From Dioscorea cayenensis subsp. rotundata (taxonomy: Eukaryota > Streptophyta > Magnoliopsida > Dioscoreales > Dioscoreaceae), in NCBI RefSeq assembly GCF_009730915.1, contig NC_052490.1:32798625-32862624 (forward strand): 64,000 bases of DNA, given 5' to 3'. Made by a program: the position numbers and the translations under genes. Below, piece by piece: positions 23,936 through 40,991 of the stretch; the stretch's first letter is position 1, and the number at the start of each line of letters is the position of its first letter. The notes beneath the pieces were generated by a model. The model did no database searches. It was not told the DNA's origin and was given only the letters and a program-made list of their open reading frames with translations.

Positions 23936-24299
23936 ATTTGAATCATTTGATAGGCCTCAACATATATTAACACAGCTAAAATGTAAAATGCAAGCAAGCA
24001 AAGCACAAAAGGAACTTCTAAACAAATGTATATGAGACAGCCTCAGCTCCATTTAGCTCAACCCATTTACAGCAGTTACCTAAATAAACAACTATATGAA
24101 CACATAATCAAGAGAATCCTGCAAGCTAAGAAAAGCAAACATAATACTGAATAAATCTTATTAGTCTCAAAACATCATCAGCCTCCCAACTTTTATCTAC
24201 ATAGAATCTCTGAATTCATATGATTCTCAAAAAAGAAACAAACACAATCTCATGACAATAAAATACCATTAACAAAACAAATTCAAATGAACACCAACA

Positions 24300-25085
24300 T
24301 TCCAAACTAGCATCTTACAGATGATTTAGTGGTTCTACTTTCAACATTGAAAAACAAGTAGCTTTTGCAATTGGAGAAACTTACATGTCCACAACAACTA
24401 ATCCCAGCAAGTTCTTCCTCGGTTAACCAATCAATATTTATCAAACATAATCAGATAAATGTGAAAACATTTCACAAACAAGAAAACAGTTGATCAGAAA
24501 ATAAAAAAACAAGCACTATAACCAAACCAACTTCTCATAGCAAATGAGTCACATGTTGGTCAATGTTTGAAACATAAACAGTCCGCCAAATACAATCTTC
24601 AATTTCTGCTCATGAAAGCTGGAATTGAAGATGTCTTCAGCGGACTGTTTATGTTTCAAATGTTGAGCAACTGAAATTGAAGATTGTATTCAGTGGACTG
24701 TTTAGCTGTTCATTGTTTATCCATCTCTGCCAATGTTGTCTGTCCCTCCTCTGCAAGGAAAAATAAAATAAAAACACACATACACACACACAAATTGAAA
24801 TGATCAACATAGCAAAACAATTCCAATAACTTTTCAAGCTAAAAAGCACACAAAAAACACATAAAACACAAAGAAAAATGACTATTCACAACCCAAAGAT
24901 GGCATATTAGACAAGAACTTAAAAAGAAAAAAAAAATCACATTTTTTCTGAAACGAGGAATTCAAGTGCGATCTAAATAAAAAGAAATTAAGAAAGGGAA
25001 TCATACTCTGCAACCTTGTCAATCCCCAAATGTTCTGATCCTTTTAATTTCTATTTCACTCTGATTCAAACTAACACTAAAATTA
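24300..25085 (-). pseudogene. Partial broken copy of the neighbouring CID gene
   Basis: Segments match the intact CID gene at 19.4-20.1 kb in the same order and orientation. The exon 3 region is at about 24300-24430 (matching 19371-19510). The exon 2 region is at about 24540-24760 (with CCTCCTCTGCAAG at its boundary). The 3' part of exon 1 is at about 25010-25080 (matching 20000-20075, CATACTCTGC through TTCAAACTA). The PAM2-coding start and all exons after exon 3 are missing, and remaining exon pieces carry indels. The exon 2 portion has been inverted and duplicated to form a hairpin. It is a dead partial duplicate. Confidence 0.85.
24554..24672. ncRNA. Candidate miRNA-like hairpin made from CID exon 2 sequence
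   Basis: The arm at about 24554-24603 (GTTTGAAACATAAACAGTCC and on) is the near-perfect reverse complement of about 24622-24672 (AATTGAAGATG through GCGGACTGTTTATGTTTCAA). The loop is about 18 nt. Roughly 42 of 50 arm positions pair. Both arms derive from exon 2 of the adjacent CID gene, so a transcript from either strand would carry an arm antisense to CID mRNA. A third partial copy follows at about 24675-24704. Expression is unknown. Confidence 0.5.
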
Positions 25086-25359
25086 CAAAATCAAGGTAAT
25101 AAAATGTTTTTTAGATTTTAGTTAAATTTTATAGCAAAATAATCAAACATCCGAATCATATTTGGATAATCAATATATGTTTTATTTTAAATTATTTAAT
25201 TATTTTATTTAAAATTTTATTACAAGATAATTAAGTTTATTTTTTTAACTATTATTCTTATCATTTAAAGATTTTTATTGAAGATAAAATTTTTTTTTTA
25301 TTTATATAATTTTTACATTAATTAAATACATGTATATATAGCTTTATCCAACGGAGTCT

Positions 25360-25515
25360 CAAAAAACTAGTACAAGTGTGGGAAGCAGAACTCAACGTCA
25401 ACCCACGTGTCCTCACCTTGTATGGACATGGGATTTGATCTCAGGTCCTCCCTGAAATGAACACCCTACATAAAGGACCGGTACTAATTGACTCAAAGGC
25501 CTTTGGTGACCCAAA
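25360..25515 (-). mobile_element. Old, diverged SINE related to the one at 2571-2751
   Basis: Read on the minus strand it has TTTGAGTCAATTAGTA (A-box-like) and GAGATCAAATCCCATGT (B-box-like), then GTGGGTTGACGTTGAG and CCCACACTTG. These match the 2571-2751 element in the same order. No clear target duplication remains, and identity is visibly lower. Confidence 0.6.
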
Positions 25516-25533
25516 CAATTTCTACATTGAGAT

Positions 25534-25581
<48 letters not shown>

Positions 25582-26422
25582 TTATTTATTTATAATTTGT
25601 ATACAATGGAAGGAGAATTTTGTAAAATGTTAGAGAGCCATGGTTTCTTTTCATTGTAGGCGTGAAAGCTATATCATTTTATATTTTACTGTTTATTTAT
25701 TTTTATTTTATTTTTTAAGAATTATACTTGTCCATGGTGTTAAGGTATTATTATTCATGTCTATCCTTGAGAAAATGCAAAATCCTTGAGTTATTACAAG
25801 GACATGACACTGCAGACAATGTGGGGCAATCATGAATTTTGGTGATGGATGAGATAGGACCTAACTCTTAATAAGTTGCTTTGAAATTATATATATGTAT
25901 ATATTATATATCAATCATGTCAAAGAGTGGGAAGATGTTCATGAATTACAGTTGAGCTAAGTGCATCAACCTATCAATTTTCTCTGGTTTTCAAGTAAAT
26001 CAATGCAGCAAATAAATCTGTTCATGAGGTGGAGGAGATTACTATATATTAATGTTGGAAAAGATGAGTTATGTACTAACAAAGGTCTATTTATTTATTT
26101 GTGAAAAATAATATATATACGATTTGGAAAAAGAATATTATAGGTGAAGTGGGGTTTTCCTTGTTTAATTATGTAGGCTCTTTGCATTGTTGGCGTCTTC
26201 ATTGAGCTCTAAAACAGTTCTCACTGATGCATTTTGACCAAAAGATTAGATCCTCTTAAATGTAGGGACTTTACTAAAAAATACTTTTGTCCAAAGGTTA
26301 TAGTGTAAGTTTGCCAATTTTTATATTTTCAGAGGACTATTCGTAAATTCAGATTTCCGAGCAGTTTGAAAATGTGCTCTCTATATCTCTATCTTAGATT
26401 TTTTTTAAGAATTAAGGATTAC
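25516..26422. other. AT-rich spacer
   Basis: It begins with an (AT)n tract at about 25537-25576. No gene is recognised. Confidence 0.55.
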
Positions 26423-26435
26423 TGGTGTAGTTATT

Positions 26436-26580
26436 TTTTTATTTTTTTATTTTTTTGAAAAAAATGGATAAACCACTATATTAAAAAAAAGCACCGAACA
26501 GATACAACCGATACAACAATAGAGCAAACTCTCTCACACAATAAGACGTGAACAAGGGCAACACAACTACAACAGATCAT
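26436..26580 (-). mobile_element. 5'-truncated LINE tail with 13-bp target duplication
   Basis: TGGTGTAGTTATT occurs at 26423-26435 and again at 26581-26593, flanking 145 bp. On the minus strand the insert ends in AATATAGTGGTTTATCCAT followed by an A-rich tail, typical of plant LINE 3' ends. No coding part remains. Confidence 0.72.
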
Positions 26581-26599
26581 TGGTGTAGTTATTGGATTT

Positions 26600-26800
26600 T
26601 TATTTTTTATTTTTTTAATTTTTTTGAAATATATATATATATATACATATAAAAAAATAGATAAACTATTTATATTAAATCATAAAAGAGACAAACAACA
26701 AACTTTCACACGGACAGAAATGGAGGTAACAAAGAAAGCATCATAACATTAGATGTAGTATAAATAGCTCAAAAATAAAAAGAACAACATAAAAAAACGA
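26600..26800 (-). mobile_element. Second, older LINE-like 3' tail
   Basis: It starts with a T-rich run followed by TAGATAAACTATTTATATT, resembling the tail of the 26436-26580 insertion on the same strand. No target duplication was found, so the ends are approximate. Confidence 0.4.
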
Positions 26801-27825
26801 AGATGATAACTTAAATTTATTATTTTTTTCTGAGTATATTCTTCACCTTGACAAATGCTTCTAAAACAATAAAATGAATTCACTTTTATGAATACTAATA
26901 CTAATATTAATTAATTAACCGAACCGATATAATTCAATTATAATTTTCAGGTTTAGTAACAAAATCTCCTCAGTGTCATCATCTGTACATTGTTTAAGTT
27001 TAAGTGGGGCTAAGATGTTCCTGAAGATAAAAGCAAAGAGTGTGCATCAGAATCAAAACAAATGAGACAAATAGCTCCAGTTTGTCTGCTCATTCATTTA
27101 ACTTGCCAATGTTAAGCTTATTAACTCCTTCATGTGTTGTGTCTTTACATTCACATATTTAAGAAACTTTAATTGATTAACTTTTAATAAAGCATGATAA
27201 TTAACTAAGGTTGTTAGATTTAACTTCCTAATTAATCCACCATGTGTCAAGGCTATCATGTCGGTGCTATCTCTTCAATCTATATCTCTATCTTGGCCTA
27301 CTCTATATATTTAACATTGATTAACACCATGAATTTGAGAGTGATTGACAAGACTTAATTTGATTGCCTTGTTTCTTTATACAATTTTTTTATATAAATT
27401 TTTCATTTATGAAGAGATAGATCCCATTTGTTTTTATAAAAACAAAACAAAAAGGTTTAATACTAGTGTGTATAAAAATTCCCTTTTTATACAAATAATC
27501 ATAATGATGACAGTGACTGTTTATCTTTTGGATCTATCTTTCATTGAATGATACTCACACATAGTAGTAGTAGTTACAGTTAACTCATCAAGATAAAGTT
27601 CATAGTTTCCCAGGAATAATGAAACTCTGTTATTAAACTTTCTAAAAAGACTCATGTGTATCCTAAAGATGCTCACTTTTACTTTTCATCCTTCAATGAC
27701 CATGAACAACTGTAAAAGTTGATGCTATAAAGACAGAGAAAGCCTGCTATTTCCAAGAAGAAAAAAAAGAAAAAGAAAAAGAAAAAGAAAACAGAGTAGA
27801 TTCAAATTCATCAGTCATCAAGCCA
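26801..27825. other. AT-rich spacer and ICR promoter side
   Basis: No gene is recognised. An A/G-rich run at about 27759-27795 lies just before the ICR start. Confidence 0.55.
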
Positions 27826-28538
27826 ATGCCAAGATCAAGGTAGTACTAAAAAATAACTACACTTTGGTTTTATTGATATCATATGCTTCAATGAAAGAAT
27901 ATAGTGTGAGAGAGTTCACTGTTTGGTGTTTATAGAGGAACAGAGATGGCATTGAAGCAGTCTCCACGGACAAGCCCACTTCAAGAGGTACTTGTTTGTT
28001 TGATTAATAGATTTCTCTTTGTTATTTAATGACATTTGTATTGAAACAGAGGAAGAGAGTGGCAGAGCTTGAATCTAAGCTGAGTAGTGCTTTGGAGGAA
28101 GTGAAGAAGCTGAAGGAGAAGTTGGCAAGGAATGAGGTGGAAGAGCTGAGAGTGAAGCTGGAGGAAAAGGAGAGAAAGGTTAAGAGTTTTGAGACAGAGA
28201 ATGAGAGGTTGAGGTTGGAAATTAAGGAAGTGGAAGTGGCTCATGATAAAGAGAAAGAGTTGGGAGCTAAGTTGGGTTGCATGGGAGATGAGTTGAATGA
28301 GATTAAAGGGAGAGTGGAGGAGATGAAGGAGAAGTTGGAAAGTGTGGAGAAGGAGAAGTTGGTGATGGAGATGGAGATGAAGAAGATGAAGGTGCAGATG
28401 GAGCAATGGAGGAAGGCTGCAGAGACTGCAGCAGCAGTTATAGCTGAAGATCATGGAGTGTGCTCCATGGAGGAAGAGGAAGGTGGAAGAAGGAAGAGTC
28501 TTTTTGGAGAGTTTTGGAAGAAGAAGAACTGCAGTTAA
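27826..28538 (+). CDS. Interactor of constitutively active ROPs (ICR/RIP), short form
   Basis: Three exons (27826-27839, 27936-27987, 28050-28538) join in frame to 184 residues. The N-terminus MPRSRGTEMALKQSPRTSP matches the conserved start of ICR proteins. Residues about 23-150 are a continuous coiled coil rich in E, K and L (RKRVAELESKL onward). QWRKAAETAAAVIAE and the ending SLFGEFWKKKN correspond to the C-terminal ROP-binding and membrane-association parts. ICRs link active ROP GTPases to the exocyst and cytoskeleton in polarised growth. The length fits the short ICR members rather than ICR1. The acceptor at 27935 was chosen because it keeps the family N-terminus in frame. Confidence 0.88.
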
Positions 28539-28561
28539 TTCAGTAAATATAAGTTGTTTTG

Positions 28562-28593
<32 letters not shown>

Positions 28594-28891
28594 GGATTCC
28601 AAGTCTCTGTTTTGTATCTGTTTGCACAGCAGAAGTGTTTTTCTCAGTGGAAGTTCTTAGATTTCTCAATAATCAGTAACAAGAAACAACAAGAAAACAG
28701 TGTTCATTGTAAGTTGTAATTAGAGAACTAAAGTTTATTTTTTTTATACATAGAAAAAAAGAAAAGAATTTATCTAAGAGGAGAGGATTGTAAGGCAGTA
28801 AGTCTTCTCTTTAGATCTCTCCTTGTTATCACCATTTATGGGTTGTTTCTCTGTAAATAGAGATTGAAAGAAGTAAGAAAAATGCTCTGTT

Positions 28892-29077
28892 TTATTTATT
28901 TATTTTCAAATAAACAAAAAACAAGAAGAAAAGATTGGGGAAGGCGAGAGTACCTGGAAAAGCATAATAGACATAAGCTACTGCAAAGAGGACAATACCA
29001 AGACAGAGAACAGCATACATATTCCTGCTTATTTTTCCCAACCATCCATCCTTCATCTCCATCATCATCTTCTCCAT
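28892..29077 (-). CDS. Possible small single-pass membrane protein
   Basis: An open frame of 61 codons starts MEKMMMEMKDGWLGKISRN, followed by a transmembrane-like segment (MYAVLCLGIVLFAVAYVYYA). A donor-like CCAG/GTACT at 28954/28953 would end an exon after AFP. It lies tail to tail with the ICR gene about 350 bp away. I do not recognise the family. The hydrophobic helix flanked by charged residues argues against pure chance, but the frame is short. Confidence 0.4.
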   Translation of the reverse strand: MEKMMMEMKDGWLGKISRNMYAVLCLGIVLFAVAYVYYAFPGTLAFPNLFFLFFVYLKINK

Positions 29078-29179
29078 TACAAAGCACTCTTTCTCTGATG
29101 AAGGACTTCTACTGTTATTATTATTATTATATATATAATATAGAGATACTGAAGGAGGAATTCAGGAGGTGCACATAGA

Positions 29180-30173
29180 AAGGGCAAAAGGAGAAAGCTG
29201 TGGGCAAAAGCAAAACAGGGAGGGAAAGAAAGGAAACAAGGGGCAAAAATACATAATGTAATACAAACAGGGAGAGGCAGTTCAGGTGGCAGGCTTTAAA
29301 GGTTTACAAGTTGCAGTGATATGTCATGCAAAGGGGTTTTGATTTTGTAGTGAAATCTCTTTGTTTGAAATTATTTCAAATAATTGTTTTTTATAGTAAT
29401 ATTGTTGTTTTCTCGTTTATGTGTCTATAATAACTAATTAGAAGTGTGAAATATATAAATACCATGCTAAAAGAGTAATAGTCTAATAGTACTTAACCTG
29501 TAATAATAGTTGTTTGTTGCAGGTGCGAGTTTACAGTCTAAACAACTCTTTTTTGAGTGAGAACACACCGACTGCAGGATCAATTTTGGATTTGTGTGCA
29601 AGCTTATGATTTGTCTATATTTCATTAAAAAAAAGTGCAAGTACTATAGTCTACTTTTCTATAATATATATATATATTAAAAAAATAAAAATTATCAAGG
29701 TTGGTATAATTGTTAGAGAGGATTAGTTTCAATAAGTAATTGAACAAAATAAAAATAAAAAAAAAATATATTTTTATAAAATTTTTGAAAATTCATTTAA
29801 TCACTATGGAACTTGTAACATTTTACAAAAGAAAAAAAAAAGAAAATCCTAAAAGGTTAAAAATACAAGATTGATTTCTGAATTAATTATAAATTTAGAG
29901 ATAATAATATAGGTAAGCAATATCACAAAATTATTATTAAATTCCAACAAATTTAATTAAAATAAATTTTAGTTTCAAAATGTAATTTTCATGAAAATAA
30001 AAAGAAGAAAGGACTCGAACACAATTTTACAGGGCAAACGTCTTCTGGAACATTCGTTGTTTGAACTTGAGGCTCGAATAGATTCCATTCCAATCTAATC
30101 AAAAACCCTAACAAATCGCCGCCCATTTCTCCCAGAAACTCCTCGGTGATTCCGACGGACGACGACGACGCCA
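29180..30173. other. AT-rich spacer
   Basis: It has A and T runs and a short (AT)n tract at about 29663-29675. No gene is seen. The last ~150 bp are the 5' UTR of the calcyclin-binding-protein gene. Confidence 0.55.
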
Positions 30174-32815
30174 ATGGCGGAGGAGCAACGGAGCGAGCTA
30201 GGGCTTGACCTTGAGGAACTGAGGCGTCTTGAAGCCATCGCCAAGCGCCCCCGTGTCCTTAACCTCCTCTCCTCTGAAATCCGCTCCATCGACTCCAAGG
30301 TATTCCGAAAAACCACCCTCTTTATCTTCTCACTGATTTGTGGATGTGTTTTTCCTTGGTTCTGATTCTTTGTTTCTTCAGCTGTCGAAGGTCTCTGCTG
30401 CTGTGGCTACGCAGACGCCGACCGTGATTGCTCGTGATAAGGCCCCTGTTGATGCTGCCACTGCTGGTGTTTCTTAACTATGTGACCCTCAGTTCGTTCA
30501 GCTGGGACCAAGACAATGAGAAAGTCAAGGTATTGGTGCTTTATTTTGATTTTCGTTTATATGAGTTTTGTGGGGTTTTTGGATTCATGTGATTTTGCTG
30601 GTGAGTATGAAATGACCGAAACTGTGTTGTGAATCAAATTTTTGAATATTAGGCCTCATAAAGATTCTAACTTGGTGATGTTGATGAATTCCTTTTGAGG
30701 AGTTTCATAGTGTCATCTAGTATCGATGAGTTCTTGAGAGTAAAGATGCAGAGCTATAAATAAGTGCAGTTCTATATGGTTTTCTGGCTGTCATGGTCTG
30801 TAGGTCCTTAGAATGCATTATTCAAGTTCAAAACTTGATTAGAAATTTAGTTTAGAGCACACTGCGTCCAGCAATTCAGTGTGGCTATAGTAAGGAAATA
30901 CTTGAGAAAGCTTTCTGTTTCTACAGCCCTCATTTTCGGCAAAACAACGAGGAATGACTGTGACTTATGATTAGAAATATTTCCTCAGAAGTAGGTATAT
31001 GCCATATTTCCTTTAGTACAACTATTGAAATTCAAAATCATGGTAAGCTTTGGTTCATTGTATTATAGTTGCATGAATCTACTATGTCGAACACCAAACC
31101 AGATTATGTTATTGCGGAAATTAAAACTTCTTTATTCATCCTGAGCAATAAGAGTGGGTGGTGCAGTTTTTTCAACTTTGATATTTTTACTCGGATCCAC
31201 CATTACTTGATATACATGCTTCATAGAATGAATTTTAATACTATAGTTTCATTGACTAATAAATATGTCACTACTTAATTTAACATGTTTAAGTTCTTGT
31301 TTTGCTTGATAGTGAGAGCGGAGCACCTTCTTTTATAGCTCTTTGTTCCTCCACTGCCATCTTTTTGTTCACATGGACTTTCATATGAGAGCTGATTCAG
31401 CATGTCTTCTCTATCCCAATTTTAGATCTATGTATTCCTGGAGGGTGTTGAGCAAGAGAAAGCTGAGACCATCTTCAAGCCAATGTCTGTCGACATAAAA
31501 TTTCATGATGTCCAGGGAAAGAACTATAGACTGGCCATACCAAAACTGAACAAGGAAATTGTACCTCAGAAATGCAAGGTGCTGGTGAAGCCAACAAAGG
31601 TTATTGTCACCCTTTTCAAGGCTTCCAAGGGGAACTGGTTAGATCTGCACTTAAAGGAAGACAAGGTAATTCACTGTAACTAAGTAAATCTTTTTCTAAT
31701 TTGATGATTCTTTAATCAAAGAATGGAATCAACCATGAGGTATTTACAGCTGCCTTTCTACTATGACCCTCTTTGTTGTTGTATTTTGTTTGATATACCA
31801 AATCATTCAATAGCCTGCATAAGTTTCATCTTCGTTCCTATAGGGATTGGTTGCACTTACCATTTTTCCCTCCGAGAATAGCGTAGTTTATAAAATAAAT
31901 ATAATTGTTTGGAAGTGTTCTTTTTTTTCAAGTATTTTTTTTTTAGTTTAATTGCCTTACAGGTCCTTGTAATTATGTATTTTCTGCCTTTTTAGTCCTA
32001 ATATTTTTAGGTACAATTAAGTCCTCATATTTGGTCGAGTTGGGTCGATCTAGTCCAAGGCAATATTTTTAGGTATAGTTTAAGCCCTTGCAATTTACAG
32101 TTGGTCATCTACACCGCTGACTAGAATGACCCAACTCGACTAAATATGAAGACTTAATTGTACCTAAAAATATTGAAAGGACAAAAAGGTAGAAAGTACA
32201 TAACTACAGGGACCTGTATAACAATTAAACATTTTTTTCTTCTTTTTTCTGAAGCACTAGAGGGTGGGAAAAAATATTAGAGTGAATATCTTTTCACCAA
32301 AATTTTATTTGATAAAATTGGATAATTCCTATTTTGTCTCTTTATATATGAAGGCCACAATCCTCTCGTGTTAGGCTTTTTGCATAGAAGCCTTTACTTG
32401 TAAGCATTTATTTTAAATATATGTTCATTCAAACATGTAAAATGTTTATTTTACTTGTAGAAGCATTGGAGGCAGAAGTGTTTTTGATAAACCTATGGTA
32501 AGCATTTATTGTAGACAAATATTGAAACGGGTTCTAATTTTGATGGTATACACAGCTGAAGCCAAGTATGGACAAAGAGAAGGACCCCATGGCAGGAATA
32601 ATGGATTTAATGAAGGTGAGTATTAGTCCATTTTATATAAACATCCCTTGTTAAATGCTTTAAACATTACTGAATTGGTGTTGGAAAACAATTATGATTT
32701 TTGCCAGAACATGTATGATGAGGGTGATGATGAGATGAAGCGAACGATTGCCAAAGCATGGTCGGATGCTAGATCTGGAAAGGCAACTGATCCAATGAAG
32801 GGTTTTGGTCATTAA
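30174..32815 (+). CDS. Calcyclin-binding protein/SIAH-interacting protein homologue (one frameshift)
   Basis: Exons are 30174-30299, 30382-30529, 31426-31665, 32556-32615 and 32708-32815. The N-terminal helical region (LDLEELRRLEAIAKRP) is followed by a CS domain (YVFLEGVEQEK, MSVDIKFHDVQGKNYR, LNKEIVPQKC) and an SGS domain (KDPMAGIMDLMKNMYDEGDD, TIAKAWSDARSGK). Animal CacyBP/SIP bridges SIAH-type E3 ligases and SCF; the plant protein probably has a similar adaptor role. In exon 2 the frame ends at TAA after AGVS near 30475-30477. One base later, NYVTLSSFSWDQDNEKVK continues the conserved sequence to the splice site. The exon total of 682 nt is one over a multiple of three, so a single extra base explains it. 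Without that base the protein is 226 residues, the usual length. This is a consensus error or a recent lesion. Confidence 0.92.
31947..32229. mobile_element. MITE with ~110-bp terminal inverted repeats
   Basis: The left end TTTAATTG...ACAGGTCC is mirrored by GGACCTGT...CAATTAAA at the right. The inverted match runs through AATATTTTTAGGTACAATTA and GTCGAGTTGGGTC. It lies in intron 3 of the calcyclin-binding-protein gene. It is 283 bp with no coding capacity. I found no convincing target duplication. Confidence 0.75.
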
Positions 32816-33534
32816 TTAGTTGTTATTTCTTTGTTCTGTTGTTGAAGGACCTCAATATTACTAGTTTGTTGGGTGCTTTTAGTGATGTAACTAAAACTAT
32901 TCCTATTATCATGGGGTGGTTTTTTTCTCAGAGGGTGGATTATATAAAAATAGGTTATCACATTTTGATCAACAGGCCGCAAGCTCTGTAAAATAAAAGG
33001 CATCCATTGACATAGATTCAAATGTTGTAGGTGTGGTGTTTTTGAAGCGGAAAGGCTCTGCAACCATTATTGATTTTGTAAATATCAATTAAAAAAATAT
33101 ATTAAATGATTTTAAGAATTTTTTTTATTAATTCATGATTATTGTAAACTAACATTGAGAGGCCACAACCGATTCAACAAGCCGATAGAATTCGGAAAGA
33201 AATACACACACAGACGAATAGATCCGGAACATTCCACCTGATTATCTCTGATATCATAAGTAAACAGTTTTAAGATGGAGCCAACATGAAAAGGAAATAT
33301 CACCCATTATAATATACACCAACAGTACTGCTGATGTCGATGTGCTTCATTTGGACGCTGTTGGGCTGCATTGCATTCTTCAAATGGGCCTTGTGAAATT
33401 AGAACAATTTGATCATAAATGGGCAGCTAAACACTCCAAAGTTGATGATACATTAAGTCGAGGAGCAGGAAAAATTCTAAGTTAGTTATTAGAACTCACT
33501 GCTCATAATAATCCAAGGTAAAAATATTCAAACC
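32816..33534. other. Spacer between convergent genes
   Basis: This is shared 3'-flanking sequence of the calcyclin-binding-protein and CCP1-like genes. No further gene is recognised. Confidence 0.55.
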
Positions 33535-39049
<5,515 letters not shown>

Positions 39050-40925
39050 TCCCCCTCTCCTCCTCCTCCTCCTCCTCCAAACCCTAGATTTATCCTTCCA
39101 AAGTTCTCTCAAAGCTCTCTCTTTTCCTCCAAAGCACTGAAAAGGACAAAAATGGAGCACAAGCTCCAACAAGGGACCATTTGCAAAGATTTTAAATAAA
39201 TTTCCTAAAAAGGATCACTCAACCACCACGTTGAGGGATTCCCCTTTTAATTTTAAACCCCCTTATTAATTTTATATTTATATATTATAAATGATTTTTC
39301 ATCCCTTTTTCTATATTTTTAATTAATAAATTAGGGTCTTTTTTAAATTAACTAAGGATGAAATATAAATTCGATACTTTTCCGGGGTTAATTGTAAAAA
39401 AAGAATCTCGTTTCCGGATCTGGAGGAAATCAATAAATCATTCTGCACGGTTTGACCTGATCCGGTGTGGAGTTTTGCTGTTTGGATATGATCCATTCGT
39501 CCATTTCACATCACGATCTGTGTTTGCATGCGTGATGAGTGGAATGAACGGTTGAGATCAATAACAAGGAAAATGAAAATATTTTCACTGTTCTAATCTT
39601 AATAGCAGAGGAATCACTCTTGTCTCTTATGACAGCGCTCAGATCAATGGGCCTCGAAATAGATTGGACGTCGGTGCTCATAAATCACGTGGAGTTAGAA
39701 ACATATTGCACGTGACCCGGGATTCAAATCAATGTTTCCCATTAGGCCACGTACAACTGAGGCACGTGTGATTTCATTTACTTTCATTACAAATATCTAG
39801 CGTTGTGTCTCTGGAATAATATGAACCTCAGTTTATACTTCATACCGAACGTAAAACATATGTATTAAAATATTAATTTTAGTTTGAATAAAAGTATGAA
39901 TGTGTTAAAATGTTAACTCTATTTTTATGCACATTTTTGACATAAATTATTTATATTTTATAATAAAAATAAATATAAAAAAATCCTAATATTTTTCCCA
40001 TTTAAATAATTTTTTAATAATTATTGAAATACAATTATTCTTTTCCCTTATATATGGTTAGACAAATTCATCTTTAAAAACAAAATGAAAGAGTACATTA
40101 GAAACAATCAAAGGAGATACTAGTAGAAAAGAGAGTAGTTGGGGTACATATAATTTCTTTAAAATTCTTCTAAGTTCTTTAACTAAACCTTTGTACTGCA
40201 GGGTTGCAGAAAAAAAAGCAAAACGGCCTTAGATGAAAAACTTAAGAATTCTTTTATTGCTCAAGAAAGTTCAAAAAGGTCTAAACTATATCCTGAATAC
40301 AAGAGAGGATCTCCTTAAATGGACAAATGTAGTAATAAGTTACATATACTAAATCCCATTTTAAAAATTATTTATATATATCTAATTTTTTATATATTGT
40401 TCTAAAAATGCTATTGAATCACTGATTAAAATAATATTTCATAACATAAAACTACAATAATACTAAAGACATTAATTAATTAAAGTATACATGTAAATTT
40501 TCTAAGTTAATGAAATTGCACCTTAAAATTAAACATTTTAACTAAAAAAAAACTAGCTTTATTTGTTTCGGAATTGATTTATTCAAACCCTAGATAATAA
40601 TAATAATAAATAAATAAAATAATAAACAAATGTTTTTAAAAAAATCAGCTTTTTAAGTATTGAAAACACTATTTTATAAAAATTAATATTTAAAATATAA
40701 AGTATTTTAAGAAGTGAATCAATAGAATGAGGCTCATGCGTATGCAAGGAAATATTTTTCTTGCAAGGATATATAGTAAATAAACAGATTTTTAGGCTAT
40801 TTAAAAACCAATTATTAAATAAACCTACATTTCTCTTGATTAGTCTTCTTTTGACTAAATTTTTAATGTTTAATTGGATAAATTCTTATATGTTCTAGCC
40901 TTTTAAGAAAAAGAAAAACTAAGTT
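39050..40925. other. AT-rich spacer
   Basis: The CCP1 promoter and 5' UTR lie at the left, with a (CTC)n run at about 39058-39080. The rest is AT-rich. No gene is recognised. Confidence 0.55.
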
Positions 40926-40926
40926 A

Positions 40927-40990
<64 letters not shown>
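40926..40990. repeat. (ATT)n microsatellite
   Basis: About 21 uninterrupted ATT triplets are visible. Confidence 0.97.

Positions 40991-40991
<1 letters not shown>

Noticed and set aside
28026-28454. 142-codon minus-strand frame rich in Leu and His
   Set aside because: It is the antisense of the ICR coiled-coil exon; the plus strand has proper splice sites and family motifs.
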